From: JBBAFB01 sp041655595 | GTDB lineage: Bacteria > Bacillota > DULZ01 | Assembly: GCA_041655595.1 (NCBI GenBank) | Contig: JBBAFB010000033.1 | Span: 1-17,487 of the forward strand | Direction: 5' to 3' | DNA: 17,487 nucleotides | Part shown: in pieces, positions 7,526 to 14,539 of the stretch | Layout of the letters: each line of letters starts with the position of its first letter | Numbering within the stretch: position 1 is the first letter of the stretch | Made by a program: the position numbers and the translations under genes | The notes under the pieces: model-generated | Database searches by the model: none | Told to the model about the DNA's origin: nothing | Seen by the model: the letters and a program-made list of their open reading frames with translations, nothing else

Positions 7526-7548
7526 ACTATACCCAATGTGGTTATAGT
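7526..7548. promoter_or_regulatory. Candidate operator for the PadR-like regulator
   Basis: ACTATA (7526-7531) and TATAGT (7543-7548) form an inverted repeat with an 11-base spacer. With one bulged base the symmetry extends to GTA/TAC on the outside. It covers the -10 and the start point of the padR promoter, where a repressor would act. The match to a known PadR box (ATGT-n8-ACAT) is poor, so assignment is by position. Confidence 0.45.
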
Positions 7549-7572
7549 ACTCCTCAATTCGGCTTAAGTCAA
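7544..7572 (-). promoter_or_regulatory. Predicted promoter of the padR-permease-nucleotidase operon
   Basis: On the minus strand TTGACT (7572-7567) and TACTAT (7549-7544) are exactly 17 bases apart, a near-consensus sigma-A promoter. Transcription would begin near 7537, about 44 bases before the GTG start. Confidence 0.65.
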
Positions 7573-7655
7573 GCATAAAAAGGGTAATCGCCGATGACTG
7601 TCGGAGCAAAATTCACTGGGTTAAAAAAGGGGGAATTACAAAGCCGTAATTGCTG

Positions 7656-7684
7656 TTGACAGATGTAAGGTAGTAATGTAGACT
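7656..7684 (+). promoter_or_regulatory. Predicted promoter of the lysine riboswitch operon
   Basis: A perfect TTGACA (7656-7661) is followed after 17 bases by TAGACT (7679-7684). Transcription would start near 7690, about 30 bases before the aptamer, which is the usual arrangement for a riboswitch leader. Confidence 0.65.
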
Positions 7685-7718
7685 TTAACTAATCAAATAT
7701 ATAGCCTCACTTTTTCAG

Positions 7719-7894
7719 GTGAGGTAGAGGCGCGATATTTATTAGTCCTGGTTTGAGCGGGAGCAGTAATGACAATTAGGAGAAGGAAATATCGCCGAAG
7801 TAAGTAGTATGCTCGGTATTATTTGCTGATTCTGCAGTGAAGAATTGCAGAATTGTCTTGGTAGGCGTCCCGGCCTGCTGAGTTGTGCTATCTC
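7719..7894 (+). promoter_or_regulatory. Lysine riboswitch (L box) aptamer
   Basis: The sequence carries the conserved L-box core blocks GAGGTAGAGGCGCG (7721-7734), ATCGCCGAAG (7791-7800), CTCGGTATTATTTGCTG (7812-7828) and CTATCTC (7888-7894). All five helices can be drawn: P1 7721-7727 with 7888-7894 (one G-U); P2 base GCGATATTT 7732-7740 with AAATATCGC 7787-7795; P3 around 7800-7827; P4 ATTCTGCA 7829-7836 with TGCAGAAT 7846-7853; P5 GTAGGC 7861-7866 with GCCTGC 7873-7878. The blocks closely match the Bacillus subtilis lysC leader as I recall it. In this family lysine binding stabilises P1 and favours a downstream terminator, so the operon should be on when lysine is scarce. This largely identifies the substrate of the downstream ABC importer. 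Confidence 0.95.
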
Positions 7895-7930
7895 GTCGGG
7901 GAAAAGGGGGTATCTGGGTAAGAGGATTTT

Positions 7931-7965
7931 AAGACCTGAGAACCTTCGGGTCTTATTTTGTTTCT
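7931..7965 (+). terminator. Riboswitch-controlled transcription terminator
   Basis: AAGACCTGA (7931-7939) pairs with TCGGGTCTT (7946-7954), nine pairs with one G-U and a 6-base loop, followed by a T-rich run TTATTTTGTTT. It sits between the aptamer and the ribosome site of the first gene, as needed for transcription attenuation. The rest of 7495-7965 holds only the promoters and the leader; I see no gene there. Confidence 0.8.
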
Positions 7966-7995
7966 ATGCTTTTAATAAAAAGGGAGGGTTTATTT

Positions 7996-8889
7996 GTGAA
8001 CAAAAAGCTAATGTTACTTATGACAATTGCGTTGTTGGGAATGTTTTTAGTAGTGGGTTGCGGTGCAACGGATCAAGGGGGACAAGCCGGTCCAGCCGAA
8101 CCTGCCGCTCCCGCCGCACCGGCTGAGCCGGCAACACCCCAGGAGCCGGTCAAAAAAGAGGTGTTTAGGGTTGGTATGGAAGCTGACTATCCACCCTTTA
8201 ACTGGACCCAAATCGGCGACTCTAACGGAGCTGTCAAACTTGATGGCAGTCCGGAATTTGCTGGTGGCTATGATGTGGAAATTGCCAAAAGGATTGCCGA
8301 AGGTTTGGGCAGGGAGTTGGTAATTGTTAAAACTGAGTGGGACGGCCTTGTTCCTTCCTTACTTTCTAACAAAATTGACGGAATTATCGCAGGCATGTCA
8401 CCTACCGCAGATCGTTGGGAGACCATTGATTTTTCTGATAATTATTATGAGTCTGACTTGGTTATGGTAGTAAAAAGCGGCAGTAAGTATGAAAATGCTA
8501 AATCTATCCGGGACTTTAAAGGTGCAAAAATCACCGCCCAGTTAAACACTTTTCACTACACTGTAATTGATCAAATTGAAGGCGTTAAAAAAGAGACCGC
8601 CATGGATAATTTTTCTGCCATGCGGGTTGCCTTGGAATCCGGCTTCATTGATGGATATATTTCCGAGCGACCAGAAGGAGTTAGTGCCGAGGCCGCCAAT
8701 AAGAATTTTAAAATGGTTTCCTTTGAAGACGGTTTTGTAACCGACCCTGATGATACGGCCATTGCAGTTGGCTTGAAAAAGGGTAATGATTTTGCGGATG
8801 ATATCAACAGGGTTTTAAATAGTATTTCCTTAGAAGAACGTTTGCAGATAATGGATGAAGCAATTAAAAATCAACCTGCTGCTGAGTAG
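7996..8889 (+). CDS. Lysine (basic amino acid) ABC transporter substrate-binding lipoprotein
   Basis: This encodes 297 residues. The signal peptide ends in a lipobox (FLVVGC, Cys22), followed by a flexible Ala/Pro/Glu-rich linker (about 26-50) and a type II periplasmic-binding fold of the amino acid group (SBP_bac_3): FRVGMEADYPPFNWTQ, the GYDVEIAKRIAEGLG helix, the WDGLVPSLLSNKIDGIIAGMSPTADR ligand loop region, and FIDGYISERPEG. The start is GTG 7996, seven bases after AGGGAGGG. ATG 7966 in the same frame lacks a ribosome site and would add ten residues ahead of a good signal peptide, so I reject it. Lysine as ligand is inferred from the riboswitch. The lipid anchor fits a Gram-positive cell surface. 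Confidence 0.9.
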   Translation: MNKKLMLLMTIALLGMFLVVGCGATDQGGQAGPAEPAAPAAPAEPATPQEPVKKEVFRVGMEADYPPFNWTQIGDSNGAVKLDGSPEFAGGYDVEIAKRIAEGLGRELVIVKTEWDGLVPSLLSNKIDGIIAGMSPTADRWETIDFSDNYYESDLVMVVKSGSKYENAKSIRDFKGAKITAQLNTFHYTVIDQIEGVKKETAMDNFSAMRVALESGFIDGYISERPEGVSAEAANKNFKMVSFEDGFVTDPDDTAIAVGLKKGNDFADDINRVLNSISLEERLQIMDEAIKNQPAAE

Positions 8890-8907
8890 AATTTAAGTCT
8901 AACCCAC

Positions 8908-8943
8908 ATAAAACCGGCTACCAACTAATGGAGTCGGTTTTAT
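8908..8943 (+). terminator. Intercistronic hairpin between binding protein and permease genes
   Basis: Bases 8908-8919 pair with 8932-8943 (ATAAAACCGGCT with AGTCGGTTTTAT), 12 pairs with one G-U and a 12-base loop. The T run is short, so it is likely a leaky terminator or a 3' end protector that makes the binding protein more abundant than the membrane part. Such a hairpin is common in binding-protein operons. Confidence 0.6.
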
Positions 8944-8997
8944 ACTGTTGGGAAAAAGAACTGTTAAAAATTTCCTTGACATCTGAGGGGGAGAGTA

Positions 8998-9783
8998 ATG
9001 ACCTTAAAATGGTTTGTCCAGATCCTTACCGATTATTGGCCCATGTTTATAAGGGGAGCCGGTATTACCCTAGTGATTTCTATTACGGGAACTATTATAG
9101 GTGGGGTTATCGGTTTGGGCATAGGTGTTGTCAGGACAACCCCTGTGCCGGGAAAGGGTAGCGGTAACTTACTGATTACCTTAAAAAGGATTTTTCTTAA
9201 AATTGTTAACGGTATTTTAGTCTCTTATATAGAGTTTTTCCGGGGTACTCCGATGATTGTACAGGCCATGGTAATTTTCTACGGTTCGGCCATGCTTTTT
9301 GGCATTCATATGAATCGGCTCTTTGCCGCTATTTTTATCGTTTCTATTAACACCGGGGCCTATATGGCGGAGATTGTCAGAGGCGGAATTATTTCTGTTG
9401 ATAAGGGCCAGTTTGAAGCGGCTCATGCTATCGGTATGAATCATTTTCAAACCATGATCAATGTAGTCCTACCCCAGGCTATTCGCAATATTCTTCCTGC
9501 CACGGGGAATGAGTTTGTCATTAACATTAAGGATACATCGGTGCTAAACGTTATTTCTGTGACAGAATTATACTTCCAGACTAAATCTATTGCCGGCAAT
9601 AACTTTAGGTATTTTGAAGCCTTTTTAATCACCTGTGTTATTTACTTTATTATGACTTTCACCGTTACTAGGATTCTCCGTTATATCGAAAGAAGAATGG
9701 ATGGCCCGGAAAGCTATACCTTAAATCAAATGCAGGTTGCTACAGCAGAGGATATGCTAAGGCTTAATCAGCAAAATAATTAG
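8998..9783 (+). CDS. Lysine ABC transporter permease (HisM/GlnP type)
   Basis: This encodes 261 residues with an N-terminal helix, the SYIEFFRGTPMIVQ segment (typical VEFFRGTPLLVQ of polar amino acid permeases), further helices, and the EAA loop contacting the ATPase (EAAHAIGMNHFQTMINVVLPQA written in two parts: EAAHAIGMNH and FQTMINVVLPQA, near residues 140-161). The ATG at 8998 follows AGGGGGAGAG. Only one permease gene is present, so the channel is probably a homodimer, as in GlnP-type systems. A basic loop of about 20 residues (KGSGNLLITLKRIFLK) lies between the first helix and the FRGTP segment. It follows the binding protein after 108 bases and precedes the ATPase by 15 bases. Confidence 0.9.
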   Translation: MTLKWFVQILTDYWPMFIRGAGITLVISITGTIIGGVIGLGIGVVRTTPVPGKGSGNLLITLKRIFLKIVNGILVSYIEFFRGTPMIVQAMVIFYGSAMLFGIHMNRLFAAIFIVSINTGAYMAEIVRGGIISVDKGQFEAAHAIGMNHFQTMINVVLPQAIRNILPATGNEFVINIKDTSVLNVISVTELYFQTKSIAGNNFRYFEAFLITCVIYFIMTFTVTRILRYIERRMDGPESYTLNQMQVATAEDMLRLNQQNN

Positions 9784-9798
9784 AAAGGAGGAGCAAAG

Positions 9799-10533
9799 TT
9801 GGGAAAAATTATAGAAGTGCAGCATTTAAACAAATGTTTCGGTGACAATGAAGTCTTAAAAGATATTAACTTTTCAGTGGAAAAGGGCGAAGTAGTTTGT
9901 ATTATCGGCTCCTCCGGTTCAGGGAAATCCACCTTACTACGTTGTATCAACCTTTTAGAAAAACCCACCGGTGGAAATATTATTTATAAAGGGGAAAACA
10001 TTTTAGACCACAAACATGATGTTTACCAATACAGACAAAAATTAGGGATGGTTTTTCAGCAGTTCAACCTCTTTAACAATCATAATGCTTTAAGCAATTG
10101 CATGGTGGGACAAATTAAGCTATTAAAACGTTCCAAAGAAGAGGCCGAAAAAATTGCTATGAAGTATTTGCGGGTGGTTGGTATGGAACAATTTATCAAT
10201 GCCAGACCAAGACAGTTGTCAGGAGGACAAAAGCAAAGGGTGGCTATTGCCAGGGCCTTGTCAATGGAGCCGGATGTGATGCTCTTTGACGAACCAACCT
10301 CAGCCTTGGATCCAGAGATGGTGGGGGAGGTCTTAAGGGTTATGAAGGAATTGACCAGCCTAGGTCTGACCATGCTGGTAGTGACCCATGAAATGGGTTT
10401 TGCTAAAGAGGTGGCTAATCGAGTGGTCTTCATGGATAAGGGTGTCATTGCAGAGGAAGGTCCCCCGGAACAGATTTTTAATAATCCCAAGCAAGAACGC
10501 ACCCGGGAGTTTCTGAGACGTACCCTAAATTAA
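9799..10533 (+). CDS. Lysine ABC transporter ATP-binding protein (HisP/GlnQ type)
   Basis: This encodes 244 residues, standard for polar amino acid ATPases. Walker A is GSSGSGKST (37-45), the Q loop is VFQQFNLF, the signature is LSGGQKQR (140-147), Walker B is VMLFDEPTSALD (160-171), and the switch His is in VVTHEMGFA. The close match to the HisP/GlnQ group supports amino acid uptake. The start is TTG 9799, set by AAAGGAGG with a 7-base gap. It is the third gene of the riboswitch operon. There is no terminator between its stop and the DsrE-like gene 37 bases further on, so that gene should be co-transcribed. Confidence 0.92.
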   Translation: MGKIIEVQHLNKCFGDNEVLKDINFSVEKGEVVCIIGSSGSGKSTLLRCINLLEKPTGGNIIYKGENILDHKHDVYQYRQKLGMVFQQFNLFNNHNALSNCMVGQIKLLKRSKEEAEKIAMKYLRVVGMEQFINARPRQLSGGQKQRVAIARALSMEPDVMLFDEPTSALDPEMVGEVLRVMKELTSLGLTMLVVTHEMGFAKEVANRVVFMDKGVIAEEGPPEQIFNNPKQERTREFLRRTLN

Positions 10534-10570
10534 TAACTGAAAATATTGTACGGATGGAAGGGAGTTATCT

Positions 10571-10909
10571 GTGTCTACTGCCTATTTAATTTCATCGGAT
10601 AAAATCGGCAATCAGGACCCTCAGTTAGGCCAGCGCTTAATGCATAGTTTTTTTATGAATTTACTGACTGCCGCTGAAAAGCCTGCCCACATACTCTTTG
10701 TAGAACGGGGGGTAAAGCTATTGTTGCCGGAGTTCTCCGCCTTCAATGCTTTGAAGATTTTGCAGGATGAATACCATGTAGAATTGCTGGCCTGTATTAC
10801 CTGTTTAGACTATTATGGTATTACAGACAGCATAACTATCGGCCAAATCTCCGGCATGCCGGAGATAATAGCGGCCATGCACGAAAGCGACAAAGTTATA
10901 CATCTATAA
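10571..10909 (+). CDS. DsrE-like protein matching the C-terminal half of YedF
   Basis: This encodes 112 residues of the DsrE/DsrF-like fold. It lines up from end to end with the C-terminal domain of selenium-linked YedF as I know it: a first strand with YLISSDKIG, then DPQLGQRLMHSFF, a central strand HILFVERGVKLL, the characteristic CITCLDYYGI with Cys75-x-x-Cys78, and a final MPEIIAAMHESDKVIHL. No TusA domain precedes it; the GTG start at 10571 has AAGGGAG six bases upstream. It is the last gene of the lysine riboswitch operon, ahead of a terminator. Its biochemical role is unproven. A redox or persulfide/perselenide relay through the CxxC pair, with the TusA protein at 508-714 as partner, is inference. 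Confidence 0.85.
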   Translation: MSTAYLISSDKIGNQDPQLGQRLMHSFFMNLLTAAEKPAHILFVERGVKLLLPEFSAFNALKILQDEYHVELLACITCLDYYGITDSITIGQISGMPEIIAAMHESDKVIHL

Positions 10910-10948
10910 GATGCAAGGGGATGCAGTGGGGCGGTTGCTGTTGCAAAG

Positions 10949-10984
10949 AGATGCAGTGGTTACGGCTACTAGTGCATCTTTTTT
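10949..10984 (+). terminator. Terminator of the lysine riboswitch operon
   Basis: AGATGCA (10949-10955) pairs with TGCATCT (10973-10979). An inner GTGG/CTAC helix extends it with a three-base bulge. Six Ts follow (10979-10984). The motif GATGCA occurs three times in this tail (10910, 10920, 10950), so alternative stems with the single TGCATC are possible. Confidence 0.75.
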
Positions 10985-11024
10985 ATAGTCGGCCCCTTAA
11001 GATCTTCTAATTATTGTCTGGTTA

Positions 11025-11033
11025 TGCTACAAT
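11025..11033 (+). promoter_or_regulatory. Extended -10 promoter for the ABC-2 exporter operon
   Basis: TGC followed by TACAAT (11028-11033) is a good extended -10. No convincing -35 lies 17 bases upstream. It would start transcription near 11040, leaving a leader of about 120 bases before the ATPase start at 11160. I see no known riboswitch in that leader. Confidence 0.5.
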
Positions 11034-11159
11034 TTGGTTAGGAGAAAGTTTTCACTATTAGCTACTATGCCGGGCCGGTTTTCAAGGTAACTATTAACAA
11101 AATGCCAGGTAGCAAAGCTGATTCAAAGGGCAATTGATTCCGTCGGAGAGGGGTGCGAG

Positions 11160-12092
11160 ATGTTAATTAAGGTTGAGGATCTGGTTAAAAGCTATGGTGA
11201 GCTAAGGGCCCTTGATCATTTTGGTTTAGAGGTTATGGAAGGAGAGATTTTCGGTCTTTTGGGTCCGAACGGTTCGGGCAAGACCACCGCTATTAATTGC
11301 ATGCTGGCCTTGTTGAAATACGAACAGGGCTTAATTGAGGTTTTTGGCAAGCCGATGTCCCCGGATGCCTACGAACTTAAAAGGGATATTGGAGTTGTGA
11401 TGCAAAATGTAGCTGTTTTTCAAGAACTGACGGTGTATGAAAATATAGATTACTTTTGTGGTTTATATGTTGCGGATAAAAGACTAAGAAAAGATTTGGT
11501 AGAGGAAGCCCTTGCCTTTGTCGGGTTAAAGGATTTTCAGAAGTTCTACCCCAAAAAACTTAGCGGAGGTTTGTTGCGACGTTTAAATATTGCCTGTGGT
11601 ATTGCTCATAAGCCCAAACTACTTATACTTGACGAACCGACAGTAGCGGTAGATCCTCAAAGCAGAAACAAAATTTTAGAAGGGATACAAAAGCTTAACC
11701 AAGGAGGTACAACCATTCTTTACACCTCTCATTATATGGAGGAGGTGGAGCAAATCTGCACCAGAATTGCCATCATGGACAAGGGAAGGATTATTGCCAT
11801 GGGAACAAAGGAAGAACTGAAAAATATGATCAGCTCCGGCGAAAAGCTGACAGTGGAAATTCTGGATGTTGATGACAGTGTTTTAGAAAAGGTGAAGGGA
11901 TTGCCGGGTATCGCTTCTGTAGAATACAAAGAAAACTTATTGGTGGTAAAATCACAGAAGGGCAAAAATAATTTAGTTGCTTTAATTGACTATTTAAAAT
12001 CTACAGGTATTGCAGCCGGAAGGATTTACTCCGAGCCGCCTACCTTAAATGATGTGTTTTTAGAGATTACCGGCAGGGAACTAAGAGATTAG
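11160..12092 (+). CDS. ABC-2 type exporter ATP-binding subunit
   Basis: This encodes 310 residues. The ATPase domain (about 1-220) has Walker A GPNGSGKTT (35-43), a Q loop at Gln82, signature LSGGLLRRLN (134-143, with Leu where Gln is common), Walker B LLILDEP (154-160) and the switch His in YTSHYMEE. A C-terminal extension of about 90 residues (VEILDVDDSVLEKV onward) is the DUF4162-like tail usual in drug or bacteriocin exporter ATPases such as CcmA/DrrA-like proteins. ATG 11160 follows GGAGAGGGG. It starts a three-gene operon with two ABC-2 membrane subunits. The exported substrate cannot be told from the sequence. Confidence 0.9.
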   Translation: MLIKVEDLVKSYGELRALDHFGLEVMEGEIFGLLGPNGSGKTTAINCMLALLKYEQGLIEVFGKPMSPDAYELKRDIGVVMQNVAVFQELTVYENIDYFCGLYVADKRLRKDLVEEALAFVGLKDFQKFYPKKLSGGLLRRLNIACGIAHKPKLLILDEPTVAVDPQSRNKILEGIQKLNQGGTTILYTSHYMEEVEQICTRIAIMDKGRIIAMGTKEELKNMISSGEKLTVEILDVDDSVLEKVKGLPGIASVEYKENLLVVKSQKGKNNLVALIDYLKSTGIAAGRIYSEPPTLNDVFLEITGRELRD

Positions 12093-12158
12093 GGGGGAAA
12101 AATCATCTTACTCCATAACTACTTTTTTAGGCTCAAGTGTATTACGAGGGATAGAGAA

Positions 12159-13259
12159 ATGATTTTTTGGACTTTTTTATTCCCCATCCTGTTGGCCACA
12201 TTTTTTAACCTGGCTTTTGCTAACCTGTTTAATGCCGACAGCTTTTCTGAGATTAAAATTGGTATCATTGATAACGAAGAATTTAGGGAAAACACTAGTT
12301 TTGTAACCGCCATTCAGGCTGTTTCCGCTGAAAAGGGGAACACAAATGAAAATAGTTTATTTGTGGTAACTTACACATCCAAAGCAGAAGCGGCAAAACT
12401 GCTGGCAGAAAATAAAGTTGAAGGCTATATTCATTTTGATGGCGGTCCGGAGTTGGTGGTTAAACAGTCCGGTCTTAACCAAACCATCATTAAAAGCTTC
12501 TTGGATGATTACCAACAGCTTTCATCCACCATCACGGCTATAATCAAAGAAAACCCCGCTGCTCTTCAACAGGGGCTTTTGGCAAACGTCTTTGAGAGGG
12601 TTGACTACTTGCAAGAAACCCCTATGGGAAGGGGCCAACCGGACGCAATGGTAATTCCGTTTTACGCCTTAATTGCTATGGCTTGCTTATACGGTGGCTT
12701 TTTTGGGCTGAAAGAAATTGTTGCCCTACAGGCTGATTTGTCCCCGGAAGGGGCCAGAGTAAATGTGGCACCGATACATAAGCTAAGGTTATTCACTGCC
12801 TCCATGTTTGCCGCTATAACGGTTTTGTTAGTGGAAATATTAATTTTATTGGCGTATCTAATATTTGTTTTAAAAATTAATTTTGGAAATCAGTTTGGCT
12901 TTATTATGTTAACTTCTATTGTGGGGACCGTTACCGGTGTAACATTTGGAGCCTTTATTGCCGCAGTTGTTAAAACGGGGGAAGGTCTTAAAATTGGCAT
13001 CATTATCAGTTTAACTATGACTATGTGCTTTTTATCTGGCATGATGTACGATAAAATCAAATATATTATCAGTTCCAGGGTTCCCCTACTGGGTTATTTG
13101 AATCCCTTAAACCTAATTACAGATAGCTTTTATGCTCTGTACTTTTATGACAGCTACGGACAATATTATCTGAATATCGGCCTCCTGTGCGCCTTTTGTA
13201 TTTTTTTCAGCTCAGTTGTTTACTTGGTTTTGAGGAGGCGTACTTATGCAAGTTTATAA
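12159..13259 (+). CDS. ABC-2 type exporter membrane subunit 1
   Basis: This encodes 366 residues from ATG 12159: one N-terminal membrane helix (IFWTFLFPILLATFFNLAF), a large extracellular domain of about 150 residues, then five or six helices at the C-terminus, the usual ABC-2 (ABC2_membrane_3) design. The N-terminus may be too short. In the same frame, codons from 12105 read ILLHNYFFRLKCITRDRE, which looks like the amphipathic start helix of this family, and a strong GGGGGG site (12092-12097) stands seven bases before ATC 12105. ATG 12159 has only a weak GAGGGAT. A non-standard ATC start or a sequence error is therefore possible. It follows the ATPase directly and overlaps the next subunit gene by 14 bases. 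Confidence 0.85.
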   Translation: MIFWTFLFPILLATFFNLAFANLFNADSFSEIKIGIIDNEEFRENTSFVTAIQAVSAEKGNTNENSLFVVTYTSKAEAAKLLAENKVEGYIHFDGGPELVVKQSGLNQTIIKSFLDDYQQLSSTITAIIKENPAALQQGLLANVFERVDYLQETPMGRGQPDAMVIPFYALIAMACLYGGFFGLKEIVALQADLSPEGARVNVAPIHKLRLFTASMFAAITVLLVEILILLAYLIFVLKINFGNQFGFIMLTSIVGTVTGVTFGAFIAAVVKTGEGLKIGIIISLTMTMCFLSGMMYDKIKYIISSRVPLLGYLNPLNLITDSFYALYFYDSYGQYYLNIGLLCAFCIFFSSVVYLVLRRRTYASL

Positions 13260-14418
13260 GGCCTTATTTAAAGTAATTAAAAAAAACCTGCCCATGCTGA
13301 TGATTTATGTAGTAGTCTTTTTGTTTTTTGCCATATTTTTGAGCAATGTCAATACCAACCCATTGGAAGAAGATTTTACCGAGACTAAAGTTAACATGGT
13401 TTTTATAAATAACGACGGGGATTCCTTGCTGGCAGCAGGTTTGGAAGGTTATCTCGGGCAAAACGCCAACTTTGTGTTCATTCCCGATGAAAGCAAACAG
13501 CTTCAGGATGCCTTATTTTTTAAAGAGGTGGAATACATACTTAAAATACCCAAAGGTTTTACCGCCTCGTTTTTAGCGGGCAGTGAAACGGAACTGACAA
13601 AAGCCGCTGCTCCCGGCTCTACGAGTGAATTATATTTAAACAGCTTGATTAATAAGTATTTAAATACGGTTCGGATTTACTTAAGCTACACCGCTAACCT
13701 GACTATAGAGGAGCTTTTAGCCCGGGCGGAGGAAGATTTGGCTCAAAAAACAACTGTTAGACTGGAAGCTCTTACCGGTAAAACAGAAACCACCAAAAGT
13801 GAAAAATGCGCCTATTATTATAATTATCTGGCTTACTCATTGATTGCCACTCTTACCCTAGGAGTGGGTGCGGTTATGGTGGTATTTAATAATCTAGATT
13901 TAAAGCGAAGAACCCTATGTTCCCCGGTGAAGCTACGGGACCTAAACCTTCAGTTGATTTTGGGTAACTTAAGTTACGGGTTGGCAGCTTGGTTGGTGAT
14001 GATTTTGGCCAGTATTATAATGTATGGCAGCTACATGTTCAGCGGAAAGGGCTTGCTGTTTCTTTTAAATTCCTTTATTTTCACCCTAGCTATTTTGAGT
14101 TTAAGTTTTTTAATTGCTAATGTTATCAAAAGTCTAAATGCTGCAAATGCGGTTGCTAATGTTATTGCCTTGGGTAGCAGCTTTATTAGTGGTGTCTTTG
14201 TTCCCCAAGCGTTGCTGGGAAAGACAGTTTTAACTATCGCCGGTTTTACACCGACTTATTGGTATGTAAAAACAAATAATCTAATAGCTGAATTGGTTTA
14301 CCAGCCTCATGATTTAAAGCCGATTTTTGGGAATATGTTGATTGTTATCGGCTTTGCCATTGGTATATTGCTGTTGACAGTTGTGATTACAAAACAAAAA
14401 AGAACTAGCAGCGGCTAG
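13246..14418 (+). CDS. ABC-2 type exporter membrane subunit 2
   Basis: This encodes 390 residues with the same layout as the preceding gene: an N-terminal helix (LPMLMIYVVVFLFFAIF), an extracellular domain of about 160 residues, and six C-terminal helices, ending in a basic tail (KQKRTSSG). It is a paralogous partner, so the transporter is probably a heterodimer with two copies of the single ATPase. The ATG at 13246 follows GAGGAGG and lies within the end of the upstream gene, indicating translational coupling. No terminator hairpin of note follows; the next 120 bases lead to the ZIP gene. Confidence 0.88.
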   Translation: MQVYKALFKVIKKNLPMLMIYVVVFLFFAIFLSNVNTNPLEEDFTETKVNMVFINNDGDSLLAAGLEGYLGQNANFVFIPDESKQLQDALFFKEVEYILKIPKGFTASFLAGSETELTKAAAPGSTSELYLNSLINKYLNTVRIYLSYTANLTIEELLARAEEDLAQKTTVRLEALTGKTETTKSEKCAYYYNYLAYSLIATLTLGVGAVMVVFNNLDLKRRTLCSPVKLRDLNLQLILGNLSYGLAAWLVMILASIIMYGSYMFSGKGLLFLLNSFIFTLAILSLSFLIANVIKSLNAANAVANVIALGSSFISGVFVPQALLGKTVLTIAGFTPTYWYVKTNNLIAELVYQPHDLKPIFGNMLIVIGFAIGILLLTVVITKQKRTSSG

Positions 14419-14496
14419 AATATAGTGGGGGAAGTTCTGGATTTTCGGAAATACCTATGATATGCTAAAACACATGTAAACAGGGGAATTAATGAG

Positions 14497-14512
14497 GGAA
14501 ACTGCTATTTCC
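14497..14512. repeat. Short inverted repeat upstream of the ZIP transporter gene
   Basis: GGAAA (14497-14501) and TTTCC (14508-14512) form a dyad with a 6-base spacer, about 28 bases before the ZIP start codon. It could be an operator for a metal regulator, but it is short and may be chance. No strong promoter is visible in 14419-14496. Confidence 0.3.
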
Positions 14513-14539
14513 TGATTGCTTTTTGGGGGGATATTAAAA

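Noticed and set aside
7690..7965. T-box or other amino acid leader
   Set aside because: No T-box consensus sequence is present; the conserved blocks and five helices fit a lysine riboswitch.
7966..7995. ATG 7966 as start of the binding protein
   Set aside because: It lies directly behind the terminator with no ribosome site, and the real site AGGGAGGG serves GTG 7996.
10571..10909. DsrE-like gene as a truncated pseudogene of yedF
   Set aside because: It has its own ribosome site and start, a full domain with an intact CxxC pair, and no TusA remnants upstream; the intergenic 37 bases do not encode one.
14516..14539. TTG 14516 as start of the ZIP transporter
   Set aside because: The extension contains the G-rich ribosome site itself; ATG 14540 is correctly spaced.
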